A stretch of 64,000 nt of DNA, taken from assembly GCF_900141985.1 (NCBI RefSeq), contig NZ_FQZK01000003.1:310001-374000 (forward strand), written 5' to 3'. Shown one piece after another: positions 8,498 to 17,858 of the stretch (its first letter is position 1; each line of letters starts with the position of its first letter). The position numbers and the translations under genes are program-made. The notes under the pieces are model-generated. The model worked only from the letters and a program-made list of their open reading frames with translations. It did no database searches and was not told the origin of the DNA. The stretch comes from Nocardiopsis flavescens (GTDB lineage: Bacteria; Actinomycetota; Actinomycetes; Streptosporangiales; Streptosporangiaceae).

Positions 8498-9646
8498 ATG
8501 TCAGTGAGTAAGGTCACAAGCATCGGCAGCGGATCCGATGTCGGAGCGACCGTGCCGAACGCCTACCGGGCCGCCGTGATCGGCACCGGGTTCATGGGCC
8601 GGGTCCACAGCCACGCCGTCCGCGCCCACGGGGGCGCGGTCGTCGGGGTCGCGGGCTCCTCCCGTGAGAAGGCCGAGGCCTTCCGCTCCGCCAACGGCGT
8701 CGGGCGCGCCCACGCCGACGCCCTGGACCTGGTCCGCAGCGACGACGTCGACGTGGTCCACGTCTGCGTCCCCAACCACCTGCACGCACCCCTGACCCTG
8801 GCGGCCCTGGCCGCCGGCAAGCACGTGGTGTGCGAGAAACCCCTGGCCACCGACGCCGCCACGGCACGGGAGATGACCTCGGCCGCCGCGGACGCCGGCC
8901 TGGTCGCCGTCGTCCCCTTCGCCTACCGGTTCCACCCCATGGCCCGCGAGGCCCGCGCCCTGGTCGCGGCGGGCGCCATCGGCCGGGTCGGCCTGGCCCA
9001 CGGCGGATACCTCCAGGACTGGCTGCTGTACCCGCAGGAGGACAACTGGCGGGTGGACCCGCGGATCGGCGGCCCCACCCGGGCGTTCGGCGACATCGGC
9101 TCGCACTGGTGCGACATGCTGGAGTTCGTCACCGGCGACCGGATCACCGCGGTCAGCGCCCTGACCGGCCGTTTCAACGACGTCCGCGACGGGCGCCCGG
9201 TGGACACCGAGGACCTGGTGACCCTCCAGTTCACCACCGCGGGCGGGGCCGTCGGCAGCGCCGTCATCAGCCAGGTCTCCCCCGGCCGCAAGAACAGCCT
9301 GGTGCTGGAGGTCTCCGGCACCGAGGGGTCGCTGCGCTTCGACCAGGAGCGCCCGGAGACCCTGTGGGCGGGCGGGCGCGGGCGGACCGGGATCATCTCC
9401 CGCGACGCCCCGGACCTGAGCCGCGACGCCGCGCGCCTGGCCACCACCCCCGTCGGCCACCCCCAGGGCTACCAGGACTGCTTCAACGCGCTGGTCGCCG
9501 ACACCGCCGACGCCGTCTCCGGGGGCTCCCCCGAGGGCCTGCCGGTCTTCGCCGACGGGCTGCGCGCGGCGGTCATCGCCGAGGCCGTGCTCCTGTCGGC
9601 CCGCGAGCGCCGCTGGGTCGACGTATCCGAGGTGGACCGGGGATGA
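8498..9646 (+). CDS. Gfo/Idh/MocA-family NAD(P)-dependent sugar oxidoreductase
   Basis: The protein has 382 residues. The N-terminal Rossmann fold starts with YRAAVIGTGFMGRVHSHAVRAHG (about residues 22-44), and the EKP motif sits in GKHVVCEKPLATD near residue 115, both diagnostic of the inositol dehydrogenase/glucose-fructose oxidoreductase family. The C-terminal sheet domain includes GDIGSHWCDMLEFVTG, where the histidine is the usual catalytic residue. It probably oxidises a sugar or cyclitol imported by the following ABC transporter. The start is leaderless (see the promoter entry). Its stop overlaps the next start in ATGA. The substrate cannot be read from sequence. Confidence 0.9.
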   Translation: MSVSKVTSIGSGSDVGATVPNAYRAAVIGTGFMGRVHSHAVRAHGGAVVGVAGSSREKAEAFRSANGVGRAHADALDLVRSDDVDVVHVCVPNHLHAPLTLAALAAGKHVVCEKPLATDAATAREMTSAAADAGLVAVVPFAYRFHPMAREARALVAAGAIGRVGLAHGGYLQDWLLYPQEDNWRVDPRIGGPTRAFGDIGSHWCDMLEFVTGDRITAVSALTGRFNDVRDGRPVDTEDLVTLQFTTAGGAVGSAVISQVSPGRKNSLVLEVSGTEGSLRFDQERPETLWAGGRGRTGIISRDAPDLSRDAARLATTPVGHPQGYQDCFNALVADTADAVSGGSPEGLPVFADGLRAAVIAEAVLLSARERRWVDVSEVDRG

Positions 9647-11331
9647 ACGCCGCACCCCCCGCAGAACCGGTGATCCGCATGAGCGGGATCACCAAGTCCT
9701 TCCTGGGCGTCCGCGTCCTGCACGGCGTCGACCTGGAGCTGGAGCCGGGCCGGGTGCACGCCCTGGTGGGCGAGAACGGCGCCGGGAAGTCGACCCTGAT
9801 GAAGGTCCTGGCCGGGGTCCACCCGGCCGACGGGGGCACCGTCGAGCTGGACGGCCGCCCCGTCTCCTTCGAGCACCCCGTCCAGGCCCAGCGGGCCGGC
9901 GTGGCCACCGTGTTCCAGGAGTTCAACCTGCTCCCGGAGCGCACCGTCGCCGAGAACGTGTTCCTGGGCCGCGAGATCCGGGGCCGGTTCGGCGCCGTGG
10001 ACGGCCGCGCCATGGAGCGCGCCACCGCCGCGCTGCTCGCCGACCTGGACCTGGAGGGCATCGAGCCCTGGGCACGCGTCCGGTCCCTGTCGGTGGCCCA
10101 GCAGCAGGTGGTGGAGATCGTCAAGGCGCTCTCGCACGACGCCCGCGTCATCTCCATGGACGAGCCGACCGCCGCGCTGGCCGAGAGCGAGGTGGAGGTG
10201 CTCTACCGGATCATCGGCCGCCTGCTCGAACGCGGTGTGGCGGTGCTGTACGTCTCCCACCGCATGCGGGAGATCTTCGACCTGGCGACCCGGATCACCG
10301 TCCTGAAGGACGGTCGCCTCGTCGGCACCGTGGACGCCGCCGACACCCGCCCGGCCGACCTGGTCCGCATGATGGTGGGCCGTCCGGTCTCGTCGGTCTT
10401 CCCCGAGCCCCTGGAACCGGCCGGCGCCCACCACGGCGACGTGCGCCTGGAGGTGCGCGGCGGCGGCAACGCACAGCTGCACGACATCTCCTTCGAGGTG
10501 CGCGGCGGCGAGATCGTGGGGCTGGCCGGGCTCCAGGGCAGCGGGCGCACCGAGATCGCGCACGCGCTGTTCGGGATCGAGCGCTTCACCCGGGGCGAGG
10601 TCGCCGTCGACGGGCGCCGGGTGGACCCGCGCTCGCCGCGGACCGCGATCCGGGCGGGGCTGGTGCTGGTGAGCGAGGACCGCAAGACCCAGGGCCTGGC
10701 CCTGAACCAGTCGATCCTGGCCAACTCCCGCCTGGTCCTGGACGCCGTGTGGCCGTTCGGGTCGGGGGCGCGCGCCGCCCGGCTCCCCGGGGTGCTGTCG
10801 TCCCTGGAGCTGGTGGCGCGCGGCGGCAACACCCAGGAGGTCCGCTACCTCTCCGGCGGCAACCAGCAGAAGGTCGTGCTGGCCAAGTGGCTGGCCACCG
10901 AGCCCGGCGTGATGGTGCTGGACGAGCCCACCCGGGGCATCGACGTCGGCGCCAAGCAGGCCGTCTACCGGCTGATGCGGGAGCTGGCCGCGCAGGGCGT
11001 GGCCATCGTCCTCATCTCCTCCGAGCTGCCCGAGCTGATCGGCATGTCCGACCGCGTCGTCGTCCTGGCCGACGGCCGGATCGCGGGCGGCCTGCCCGGC
11101 GGCTCCGGCGAGGAGGAGGTCATGGCGCTGGCCACCGGCTCCGCGGCCGAGGCCGCCGGGCCCGGGGTGGAGGACCCCCGGATCACCGCGGCGGCCGGAC
11201 AGGCCGACGGCGCCGCTCCCCCGGAGGGCACCGGCTCCGACACGGCCGCCGGCACCCCCGGCGCCCCCGGTTCCGCGGACACCCGTCCCGGTCCCGGCGA
11301 CCCCGCCCGGCACGAGGAGGCCGCACCGTGA
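9643..11331 (+). CDS. Sugar ABC transporter ATPase with two ABC domains (RbsA/MglA/XylG class)
   Basis: A 562-residue protein with two ABC cassettes. The first has GENGAGKSTLMKVLAG (about residues 45-60), the signature region LSVAQQQVVEIVKAL and Walker B VISMDEPTAAL. The second has the degenerate P-loop LQGSGRTEIAHALFG, a full signature LSGGNQQKVVLAKWLA and VMVLDEPTRGIDVGAKQ. This is the standard architecture of carbohydrate importers of the CUT2 class. The last 60 or so residues are a low-complexity Ala/Gly/Pro tail not found in the family core. The start ATG overlaps the previous stop, and the stop overlaps the GTG of the permease gene. Confidence 0.95.
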   Translation: MNAAPPAEPVIRMSGITKSFLGVRVLHGVDLELEPGRVHALVGENGAGKSTLMKVLAGVHPADGGTVELDGRPVSFEHPVQAQRAGVATVFQEFNLLPERTVAENVFLGREIRGRFGAVDGRAMERATAALLADLDLEGIEPWARVRSLSVAQQQVVEIVKALSHDARVISMDEPTAALAESEVEVLYRIIGRLLERGVAVLYVSHRMREIFDLATRITVLKDGRLVGTVDAADTRPADLVRMMVGRPVSSVFPEPLEPAGAHHGDVRLEVRGGGNAQLHDISFEVRGGEIVGLAGLQGSGRTEIAHALFGIERFTRGEVAVDGRRVDPRSPRTAIRAGLVLVSEDRKTQGLALNQSILANSRLVLDAVWPFGSGARAARLPGVLSSLELVARGGNTQEVRYLSGGNQQKVVLAKWLATEPGVMVLDEPTRGIDVGAKQAVYRLMRELAAQGVAIVLISSELPELIGMSDRVVVLADGRIAGGLPGGSGEEEVMALATGSAAEAAGPGVEDPRITAAAGQADGAAPPEGTGSDTAAGTPGAPGSADTRPGPGDPARHEEAAP

Positions 11332-12479
11332 GCACCCCATCGGCCTCCGCACCCGCCGGGGTCCGCGCCCTGTGGGCCCGCACCGGCACCACCGGCCTGG
11401 TTTACCTGGCCCTGGCCCTGCTGCTGGTGCTCAGCACCGTCTACGTGGCGACCCAGGGCAGGAACCTCTTCACCACGGCCAACACCGTGGACCTGTTCAC
11501 CCGCAGCAGCCTGCTCGGGTTCCTCGCCATCGGGCAGACCCTGGTCATCCTGTGCCGCTCCCTCGACCTGTCGGTCGGGTACGTGGCGGCCCTGTCCACC
11601 GTGGTCGCGGCCACCGTCATGGCGGGCGACCCCGCGCGCGTCCCGCTGGGGATCGCCGCCACGCTCGGCCTGGCGGCGCTGATCGGCCTGGCCAACGGCA
11701 CCATCGTCACGTGGCTGCGGGTCAACCCGTTCATCGCCACCCTGGGCACCGGGCTCATCATCAAGGGGTACCTGGACACCAACTTCCAGGGCCCGGCCGG
11801 CGCGGTCCCCGCCGCGTTCCAGGCTTTCGGCTACACCCGTATCGGCGTGCTGCCGGTCTCCACCCTGGTCATGCTGGTGCTGGCCGTCGCGGCGGTCGTC
11901 TTCCTGCACCGCTCCCGCACCGGGTACCACATGTACGCGGTCGGCGGCGATGCCGAGGTGGCCCGCCTGTCCGGGGTCCGCGACCGGGTCCCCGTCATCA
12001 CCGCGCACGTCCTGTGCTCGATGACCGCCGGCGTGGCCGGGCTGCTGCTGGCCGCCCGGTTCGGCACCGGCAGCGCCCTGGTCTACAACAACGGCTACGA
12101 GCTGGAGGCCATCGCCGCGGTGGTGCTCGGCGGGACGTACCTGCTGGGCGGGCGCGGCGGCGTGGCCGGGACCATCGCCGGGGTGTTCATCCTGGCCACC
12201 CTCGACACGGTGTTCAACGTGCTGGCGGTGGACCCGTTCGTCAAGGACGTGCTGCGCGGCGTCATCGTCATCGCGGCCGTCGCCATCTACGCCCGCGGCC
12301 GGCTGTCCCGGTCCGCGGTGCGGGTCCGCTTCCCCTCCGGCGGTCCGCCGCCACCCGCTCCCGGAAAGGACCCGGACACCGGTCCGCCACCGCCCGGCGG
12401 CGCGGGCACGGACGGCGCCCGGCGGGCGCCCGCACCCGTCGCCCCCGCGGCCCCCGTCACCGAGGGAGGCGGCCGATGA
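11328..12479 (+). CDS. Sugar ABC transporter permease 1 (RbsC/XylH class)
   Basis: A 383-residue polytopic membrane protein of the CUT2 permease family. The cytoplasmic-loop block LAIGQTLVILCRSLDLSVGYVAALS near residue 65 and AAVVLGGTYLLGGRGGVAGTIAGVFI near residue 265 are family hallmarks. About nine to ten hydrophobic segments are visible. The GTG start overlaps the ATPase stop as GTGA. The last 45 residues are a proline-rich hydrophilic tail (SGGPPPPAPGKDPDTG and so on) that is not part of the membrane domain. It probably pairs with the second permease as a heterodimer. Confidence 0.93.
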   Translation: MSTPSASAPAGVRALWARTGTTGLVYLALALLLVLSTVYVATQGRNLFTTANTVDLFTRSSLLGFLAIGQTLVILCRSLDLSVGYVAALSTVVAATVMAGDPARVPLGIAATLGLAALIGLANGTIVTWLRVNPFIATLGTGLIIKGYLDTNFQGPAGAVPAAFQAFGYTRIGVLPVSTLVMLVLAVAAVVFLHRSRTGYHMYAVGGDAEVARLSGVRDRVPVITAHVLCSMTAGVAGLLLAARFGTGSALVYNNGYELEAIAAVVLGGTYLLGGRGGVAGTIAGVFILATLDTVFNVLAVDPFVKDVLRGVIVIAAVAIYARGRLSRSAVRVRFPSGGPPPPAPGKDPDTGPPPPGGAGTDGARRAPAPVAPAAPVTEGGGR

Positions 12480-13531
12480 CCGAGACGCCCGCCCGGCGCT
12501 CCGCGCCCCTGGCCCTGCTGTCCTCGCTGGGGCGGGGCGGCACCGCCACCGTGCTCCTGCTGCTGGTGCTGATCTTCGTGGTCATCGCCACCCGGAACCC
12601 GTCCTTCTTCGAGGGACCGCCGCTCATGGCCTTCGCCAAGAAGGCGGCCCCGCTCATCATCCTGGCCGTGGGCCAGTACCTGGTCATCGTGTCCGGGGAG
12701 TTCGACCTGTCGGTCGGGTCCCTGGTCGGCGCCCAGGTCGTCATCGCGGCCCGGCTCATCGACGGCGAGGAGGGCATGACCCTGCCGGTCATCCTCGTCA
12801 TGCTCGCCTTCGGCCTGCTGGTGGGGCTGGTCAACGGCCTGATCACGACGCTGCTCAAGGTGCCGTCGATCATCACCACCCTGGGCATGATGCTCGTCCT
12901 GTTCGGCGCGGTCCGCTTCTGGACCGGGGGTGCGCCCACCGGCTCCCTGTCCGAGGCGTTCCGGGTCCCGGGCCGGGGCGGGATCGAGGGGGTGCCGTTC
13001 CTGGGGCAGCTGCCCTGGGCGGTGCTCATCGCCCTGGCGCTGACCGTCGGCGCCGTGTTCCTCATGCGCTCGCCCTTGGGCCGCTCCCTGATGGCGACCG
13101 GCGACAACGACGTCGCCGCCGCCTTCTCCGGGGTGCGGGTCCAGCGGGTGCGCACCCTGGCCTTCGTCGGCTCCGCCCTCATGGCGACCGTCGCGGCGAT
13201 CCTCATCGGCGGCTTCGCCGGGGTCACCGCGCAGGTCGGCCAGGGGATGGAGTTCACCGCCATCACCGCTGTGGTGCTGGGCGGCGTGGTCCTGGGCGGC
13301 GGCCGCGGGACGGTCGTGGCCGCCGCCCTGGGCGCCCTCACCGTCGAGGCGCTCTTCACCCTGTTCAACCAGCTTTACCTGCCCTCCACCATCCAGCCCT
13401 CGGTGCAGGGATTCATCATCATCGCCGCGGTGGCCTACGCCGCACGCCGGGGCGATCTGCGACCGCCGGGGCGCCCGCGCCGGCGACCGGACCACGAACC
13501 CGAGCGACAGCTCGGGACCCCCAGGAGGTAA
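12476..13531 (+). CDS. Sugar ABC transporter permease 2 (RbsC class)
   Basis: This 351-residue permease is a paralogue of the preceding gene. Its blocks AVGQYLVIVSGEFDLSVGSLVGAQ near residue 65 and AITAVVLGGVVLGGGRGTVVAAALGAL near residue 270 match the same positions in permease 1. It begins at an ATG overlapping the last codons of permease 1 and ends two bases before the binding-protein gene, after a short Arg/Pro-rich tail. Two different permease genes in one operon imply a heterodimeric channel, as seen in several CUT2 importers. Confidence 0.93.
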   Translation: MTETPARRSAPLALLSSLGRGGTATVLLLLVLIFVVIATRNPSFFEGPPLMAFAKKAAPLIILAVGQYLVIVSGEFDLSVGSLVGAQVVIAARLIDGEEGMTLPVILVMLAFGLLVGLVNGLITTLLKVPSIITTLGMMLVLFGAVRFWTGGAPTGSLSEAFRVPGRGGIEGVPFLGQLPWAVLIALALTVGAVFLMRSPLGRSLMATGDNDVAAAFSGVRVQRVRTLAFVGSALMATVAAILIGGFAGVTAQVGQGMEFTAITAVVLGGVVLGGGRGTVVAAALGALTVEALFTLFNQLYLPSTIQPSVQGFIIIAAVAYAARRGDLRPPGRPRRRPDHEPERQLGTPRR

Positions 13532-13533
13532 TC

Positions 13534-14736
13534 ATGCGCGTCTCACGCATGCTGCTCGCCGGCACCGCCGGTCTGACACTGATGCTCTCGGCGTGTACCA
13601 CCGACGCCCCCGACGACGCCGCGGGAGGCGGGGGCGGCGCCGAGATGACCCCCGACGCGGAGTGGTTCGACCAGGAGGAGTTCGACGCCCAGCTCGCCCA
13701 GCGCGAGATCGAGCCGGAGGGCCCGGCCGACGAGCCCTGGCTCCAGGCGATCGAGCCGGAGTGGACGGACACCTCGGAGTTCGTGCACGACTCCCCGGAG
13801 GACGCCACCCTGTGCTTCTCCAACGCCTCGGTGTCCAACCCGTGGCGCGTCACCGGCTTCATCACCATGGAGCAGCAGGTGGAGGCGCTCCAGGAGGAGG
13901 GCCGCATCGGCGAGTTCCGGGTGTCCGACGCCGCCGACGACGACAACCAGCAGATCTCCGACATCCAGGCCTTCGTGGACTCCGGTGACTGCGACGCCAT
14001 CCTCATCTCGCCGTCCACCACGGCCACCCTGACCCCGGCGGTGGAGACCGCCTGCGAGAGCGGCGTCCCGGTCGTGGTGTTCGACCGCGGCGTCAACAGC
14101 GACTGCATGGTGACGTTCATCCACCCCATCGGCGGCTACGCCTACGGCGCCGACGCCGCGGAGTTCCTGGTGGACAACCTGGAGCCCGGCTCCACGGTGC
14201 TGGCGCTGCGCATCCTGCCGGGTGTGGACGTGCTGGAGCACCGCTGGGCCGCCGCGCAGCAGATCTTCGGCGGGAGCGAGCTGGACGTGCTCGGCTACGA
14301 GTTCACCGAGGGCGACGGCGCCAAGATCAAGGACCTGGTCTCCCAGCACCTGCAGCGCGGCGAGGTCGACGGCATCTGGATGGACGCCGGTGACGGCGCC
14401 GTGGCCGCCCTGGAGGCGTTCGAGGACGCCGGCCGGCCCTACCCGGTGATCTCCGGCGAGGACGAGCTGAGCTTCATGCGCAAGTGGGACGAGGAGGGGC
14501 TGACCGCGGTCGCGCCGGTGTACTCCAACTTCCAGTGGCGGACCCCGGTCCTGGCCGCGTCGATGATCCTGGCCGGGGAGGAGGTCCCCGCGGAGTGGAT
14601 CCTGCCGCAGGAGCCGATCGGCCAGGGCGAGCTCCAGGAGTTCCTGGACCGCAACTCCGACATGCCGTCGCTGCACTACGCCAAGTTCGGCGGGGAGGAC
14701 CTGCCCGGGTTCCCCGAGGCCTGGACCGACCGGTAG
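13534..14736 (+). CDS. Sugar-binding lipoprotein of ABC transporter (periplasmic-binding-protein fold, RbsB-like)
   Basis: The protein has 400 residues. A lipoprotein signal (MRVSRMLLAGTAGLTLMLSAC) ends at a cysteine at residue 21, followed by a Gly/Asp-rich linker, so the protein is anchored outside the membrane. After about 55 extra acidic residues comes the two-lobed binding fold: TLCFSNASVSNPWRVTGF at the first strand, ISDIQAFVDSGDCDAILISP, VVVFDRGVNSDCMVTFIHPIGGYAYGADAAEF and the hinge-region ISGEDELSFMRKW. A ribosome binding site (AGGAGG) precedes the ATG. It delivers the operon's sugar to the two permeases. The family is sure; the ligand is not. Confidence 0.92.
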   Translation: MRVSRMLLAGTAGLTLMLSACTTDAPDDAAGGGGGAEMTPDAEWFDQEEFDAQLAQREIEPEGPADEPWLQAIEPEWTDTSEFVHDSPEDATLCFSNASVSNPWRVTGFITMEQQVEALQEEGRIGEFRVSDAADDDNQQISDIQAFVDSGDCDAILISPSTTATLTPAVETACESGVPVVVFDRGVNSDCMVTFIHPIGGYAYGADAAEFLVDNLEPGSTVLALRILPGVDVLEHRWAAAQQIFGGSELDVLGYEFTEGDGAKIKDLVSQHLQRGEVDGIWMDAGDGAVAALEAFEDAGRPYPVISGEDELSFMRKWDEEGLTAVAPVYSNFQWRTPVLAASMILAGEEVPAEWILPQEPIGQGELQEFLDRNSDMPSLHYAKFGGEDLPGFPEAWTDR

Positions 14737-14747
14737 GAGGAGGGCAC

Positions 14748-15605
14748 ATGCGCGCGCTGGGGGTCAACACCTGGGTGTGGACGTCGCCGCTGACGGGGGC
14801 CGGTCTGGAGGAGATCGCCCCGCGGGTGGCCGCGTGGGGGTTCGACGTGGTCGAGCTGCCCGTGGAGGACGTCGGCGACTGGGACCCCGGCCGCGCCCGG
14901 GACCTGCTGGACGGCCTGGGCCTGGCGCCCCGCGTCGTCCTGGTCATGGGCCCGGGTCGGGAGCTCGTCGCGACCGACCCGGGCACCCGGCGGGCGACGC
15001 AGGACTACCTGCGGGCGGTGGTGGACGCGGCGGCGGCGGTCGGGTCGCCCGTCGCCGCCGGCCCCGCCTACGCGTCGGTGGGCCGCACCTGGAGGATGTC
15101 CGCCGCGGAGCGGGCGTCGCTGGCGGCGGAGCTGGCCGACGCCCTGGGGCCGGTCGTGGAACACGCCGCCCAGGCGGGCGTCCGGCTGGCGGTGGAACCG
15201 CTCAACCGCTACGAGACGAGCGTCCTGAACACCGTCGGCCAGGGACTGGAGCTGCTCGCCGACCTGCCGTCGGAGCACTGCGGCCTGGCCCTGGACGTCT
15301 ACCACATGAACATCGAGGAGCAGGGGATACCGGAGGCGATCCTGCGGGCGGGCGACCGGGTCGCCCACGTGCAGGTCTGCGCCAACGACCGGGGCGCCCC
15401 CGGAGCCGACCACCTGGACTGGCACGGGATCGTCGGCGCGCTGGACGCGATCGGCTACTCAGGCCCCCTGGTCATCGAATCGTTCACCGCGGAGAATGCC
15501 ACCATCGCCACCGCGGCCTCCGTATGGCGGCCGCTGGCGGCGACCCAGGACGCGATCGCCGTCGACGGTCTGGCGTTCCTGCGGTCCCTCCTGAGCGAAA
15601 GGTGA
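14748..15605 (+). CDS. TIM-barrel sugar epimerase/isomerase (D-tagatose 3-epimerase-like)
   Basis: A 285-residue xylose-isomerase-like TIM barrel. The four metal/catalytic positions of the ketose 3-epimerase group are visible: glutamate in AVEPLNRYE (about residue 150), aspartate in ALDVYHMNIEE (about 183), histidine in VAHVQVCANDRGAPG (about 209) and glutamate in LVIESF (about 245). It probably epimerises a keto-sugar or keto-inositol intermediate. The ATG follows AGGAGGAGG at six bases, 11 bases after the binding-protein stop, so it belongs to the transporter operon. Confidence 0.87.
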   Translation: MRALGVNTWVWTSPLTGAGLEEIAPRVAAWGFDVVELPVEDVGDWDPGRARDLLDGLGLAPRVVLVMGPGRELVATDPGTRRATQDYLRAVVDAAAAVGSPVAAGPAYASVGRTWRMSAAERASLAAELADALGPVVEHAAQAGVRLAVEPLNRYETSVLNTVGQGLELLADLPSEHCGLALDVYHMNIEEQGIPEAILRAGDRVAHVQVCANDRGAPGADHLDWHGIVGALDAIGYSGPLVIESFTAENATIATAASVWRPLAATQDAIAVDGLAFLRSLLSER

Positions 15606-15765
15606 AGGGGTGAGGGGCGGCGGGACGGCCTCCGTCTCCGACCGTGCGCGCACAGCGGTCGGGGCGGCCACGCGTCCCGTACGGCACGCCCCCACCCCGC
15701 TCGGTTCCGCGCTCGCCGGAAAGCGCCGCCGGACGCAGGGTGACTCCCACCCGCTAGGAGACACC

Positions 15766-16446
15766 ATGCCCGCCGACCACCGGACCCCCCTGACCGGAGA
15801 AGACCAGGCCCCTCCGCCGGAGGAGTTCCCCGAACCCTCGCGCACCACCCCCCTGACCTGGTGGCTCACCATCGGCGCGATGGCCGTCGTGATGGCCCTG
15901 ATCGCCGCGCTCGTCCTCTCCTCCGGGGAGGAGGGGCCGACCGCCGACCCGGGCGCCGTGGACGCGCTGGCCGAGGCCGCGCAGGCGGCGCACGACGACC
16001 TGGCCCCGGTCCTGGCCGAGATGGAGGAGTGGCTGCCCGCCGACGGCTCGCACCCCTCCCTGGAACCCGCGCAGGCGTCGGCCGTGCACGGGTGGCGGAC
16101 CGCGGCGCACGGGGCGGTCGCCGGCCTGGCCGCCGGGGAGGGCGCCGACCCCGTCCGCGCCGCGCTGATCTCCTCGGCGTCGCTGCTGGTGGTGGTCGCC
16201 GACACCTACTCCAAGGCCGCCCTGGTCGAGGACGAGGACCTGCGCATGGACCTGCTGCACGTCGCGATGGACGTGCGCAACGAGGCGGTCGTGGGCTGGT
16301 CCGCGGCGGCCTCGCACCTGGACGAGGCGGCCCTCGCCGCCGGGCTCGGCCACGTCCACGTCCACCTGCCCGCGCCGGAGGGCCTGGGCGCCCTGGAGCC
16401 CGACGGCACCGCGGGGGCCCGGTCCGGGCACGAGGACCGGCACTGA
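15766..16446 (+). CDS. Membrane-anchored protein of unknown function within the sugar operon
   Basis: A 226-residue protein starting at the ATG at 15766, preceded by TAGGAG at five bases; the open frame upstream lacks a start signal. A polar N-terminus of about 30 residues is followed by a single transmembrane helix ([23 protein letters not shown], about residues 28-50). The remainder is a mostly helical extracytoplasmic domain rich in Ala, Asp and Glu. I recognise no family. It sits between two epimerase genes and is separated from the first by 160 bases. A His-rich stretch (GHVHVHL) near residue 202 could bind metal, but that is speculation. Confidence 0.7.
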   Translation: MPADHRTPLTGEDQAPPPEEFPEPSRTTPLTWWLTIGAMAVVMALIAALVLSSGEEGPTADPGAVDALAEAAQAAHDDLAPVLAEMEEWLPADGSHPSLEPAQASAVHGWRTAAHGAVAGLAAGEGADPVRAALISSASLLVVVADTYSKAALVEDEDLRMDLLHVAMDVRNEAVVGWSAAASHLDEAALAAGLGHVHVHLPAPEGLGALEPDGTAGARSGHEDRH

Positions 16447-16498
16447 CGACCGCCCCGGCCCGTACGCGGGCCGGGGCCCACCGACGAAAGGCCCGACC

Positions 16499-17503
16499 AT
16501 GGCACGACCAGTCACCCTCTTCACCGGACAGTGGGCCGACCTGCCCTTCGAGGAGGTGTGCTCCCTGGCCTCCTCCTGGGGCTACGACGGGCTGGAGATC
16601 GCCTGCTGGGGCGACCACCTCGACGTCACCCGGGCCGCCGTGGACGACGACTACGTCCGCGACCGCCTCGGCATCCTCCAGCGGCACGGCCTGGGGCTGT
16701 GGGCGATATCCAACCACCTGCTGGGCCAGGCGGTCTGCGACGACCCCATCGACCACCGGCACAAGGACATCCTGCCCTCGCGCGTGTGGGGCGACGGCGA
16801 CCCCGAGGGTGTGCGCCGGCGGGCCGCGGAGGAGATGAAGACGACCGCGCGGGCCGCGGCGCGGCTCGGGGTGTCCACGGTGGTGGGCTTCACCGGGTCC
16901 GCGATCTGGAAGTACGTGGCGATGTTCCCGCCGGTGGGCGAGGACGTCATCCGGGCCGGGTACCGGGACTTCGCCGACCGGTGGAACCCGATCCTGGACG
17001 TGTTCGACGAGGTGGGGGTGCGGTTCGCGCACGAGGTGCACCCCTCGGAGATCGCCTACGACCACTGGTCGACGGAGGCGGCGCTGGAGGCCGTGGGGCA
17101 CCGGGAGGCGTTCGGCCTGAACTGGGACCCCAGCCACATGGTGTGGCAGGACATCGACCCGGCCGCGTTCCTGTGGGACTTCCGGGACCGGATCTACCAC
17201 GTGGACTGCAAGGACACCCGCAGGCGGACCGGCAACGGCCGCAACGGGCGCCTCGGGTCCCACCTGCCGTGGGGCGACCCGCGGCGCGGCTGGGACTTCG
17301 TGTCCACCGGTCACGGGGACGTGCCCTGGGAGGACTGCTTCCGGGTCCTGAACTCCATCGGCTACACCGGCCCCCTCTCGGTGGAGTGGGAGGACGCGGG
17401 GATGGACCGGCTGGTGGGCGCCGCCGAGGCGGTGCGGTTCGTGCGCTCGCACGCCTACGACCCGCCGGAGGCGTCCTTCGACTCGGCGTTCGGCTCGGAC
17501 TGA
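16499..17503 (+). CDS. TIM-barrel sugar phosphate isomerase/epimerase family protein
   Basis: A 334-residue xylose-isomerase-like TIM barrel, longer than the epimerase at 14748 and from a different subgroup. Metal-ligand candidates are glutamate in [14 protein letters not shown] (about residue 182), aspartate in [15 protein letters not shown] (about 218), histidine and aspartate in IYHVDCKD (about 245) and glutamate in LSVEWED (about 299). The subgroup commonly occurs beside Gfo/Idh/MocA dehydrogenases in inositol or rare-sugar pathways. An AAAGG motif sits upstream of the ATG. It closes the operon that begins at 8498. Confidence 0.87.
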   Translation: MARPVTLFTGQWADLPFEEVCSLASSWGYDGLEIACWGDHLDVTRAAVDDDYVRDRLGILQRHGLGLWAISNHLLGQAVCDDPIDHRHKDILPSRVWGDGDPEGVRRRAAEEMKTTARAAARLGVSTVVGFTGSAIWKYVAMFPPVGEDVIRAGYRDFADRWNPILDVFDEVGVRFAHEVHPSEIAYDHWSTEAALEAVGHREAFGLNWDPSHMVWQDIDPAAFLWDFRDRIYHVDCKDTRRRTGNGRNGRLGSHLPWGDPRRGWDFVSTGHGDVPWEDCFRVLNSIGYTGPLSVEWEDAGMDRLVGAAEAVRFVRSHAYDPPEASFDSAFGSD

Positions 17504-17527
17504 GCCCCGGGCGGCCCCGGCCCCGGG

Positions 17528-17764
17528 TCACATCATCGGGGCGATGACCACCCGGTACCCGCGGTCGCCGGCGACGACGTCGCGCCGGAAGTCGTTGACC
17601 CGGTTGACGGAGTCCTGGACGGCCCGGCCGCTGAACGCGGCCGGGTCGGCGCGGGGCAGGCGGGCGAGGACGGCGCGGACCGCCTCGTCGACGGAGAGCA
17701 CCGTCTCCCGGTGCTCCGGGACGATGCGCGCGTCGTCGAGGCGGCTGATGGCGATCCGGAACAT
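17528..17764 (-). CDS. Small hypothetical protein, 78 residues
   Basis: Begins at the ATG at 17764, preceded by AGGAG at eight bases; codon third positions are almost all G or C, which supports coding. The sequence MFRIAISRLDDARIVPEHRET begins a compact alpha/beta-like protein ending in RGYRVVIAPMM. No motif or family is recognised. It is convergent with the sugar operon and is followed upstream (same strand) by the roadblock gene at 17859. Confidence 0.7.
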   Translation of the reverse strand: MFRIAISRLDDARIVPEHRETVLSVDEAVRAVLARLPRADPAAFSGRAVQDSVNRVNDFRRDVVAGDRGYRVVIAPMM

Positions 17765-17858
17765 GGCCGGTTCTCCTCGGGCGTGGGGGCGGCTGTGGGA
17801 GAGCGGGGTCTTCCGCAATTGTCCCCCATCGCCGCCCCGCCCGTTCCGGACCCGGCGG

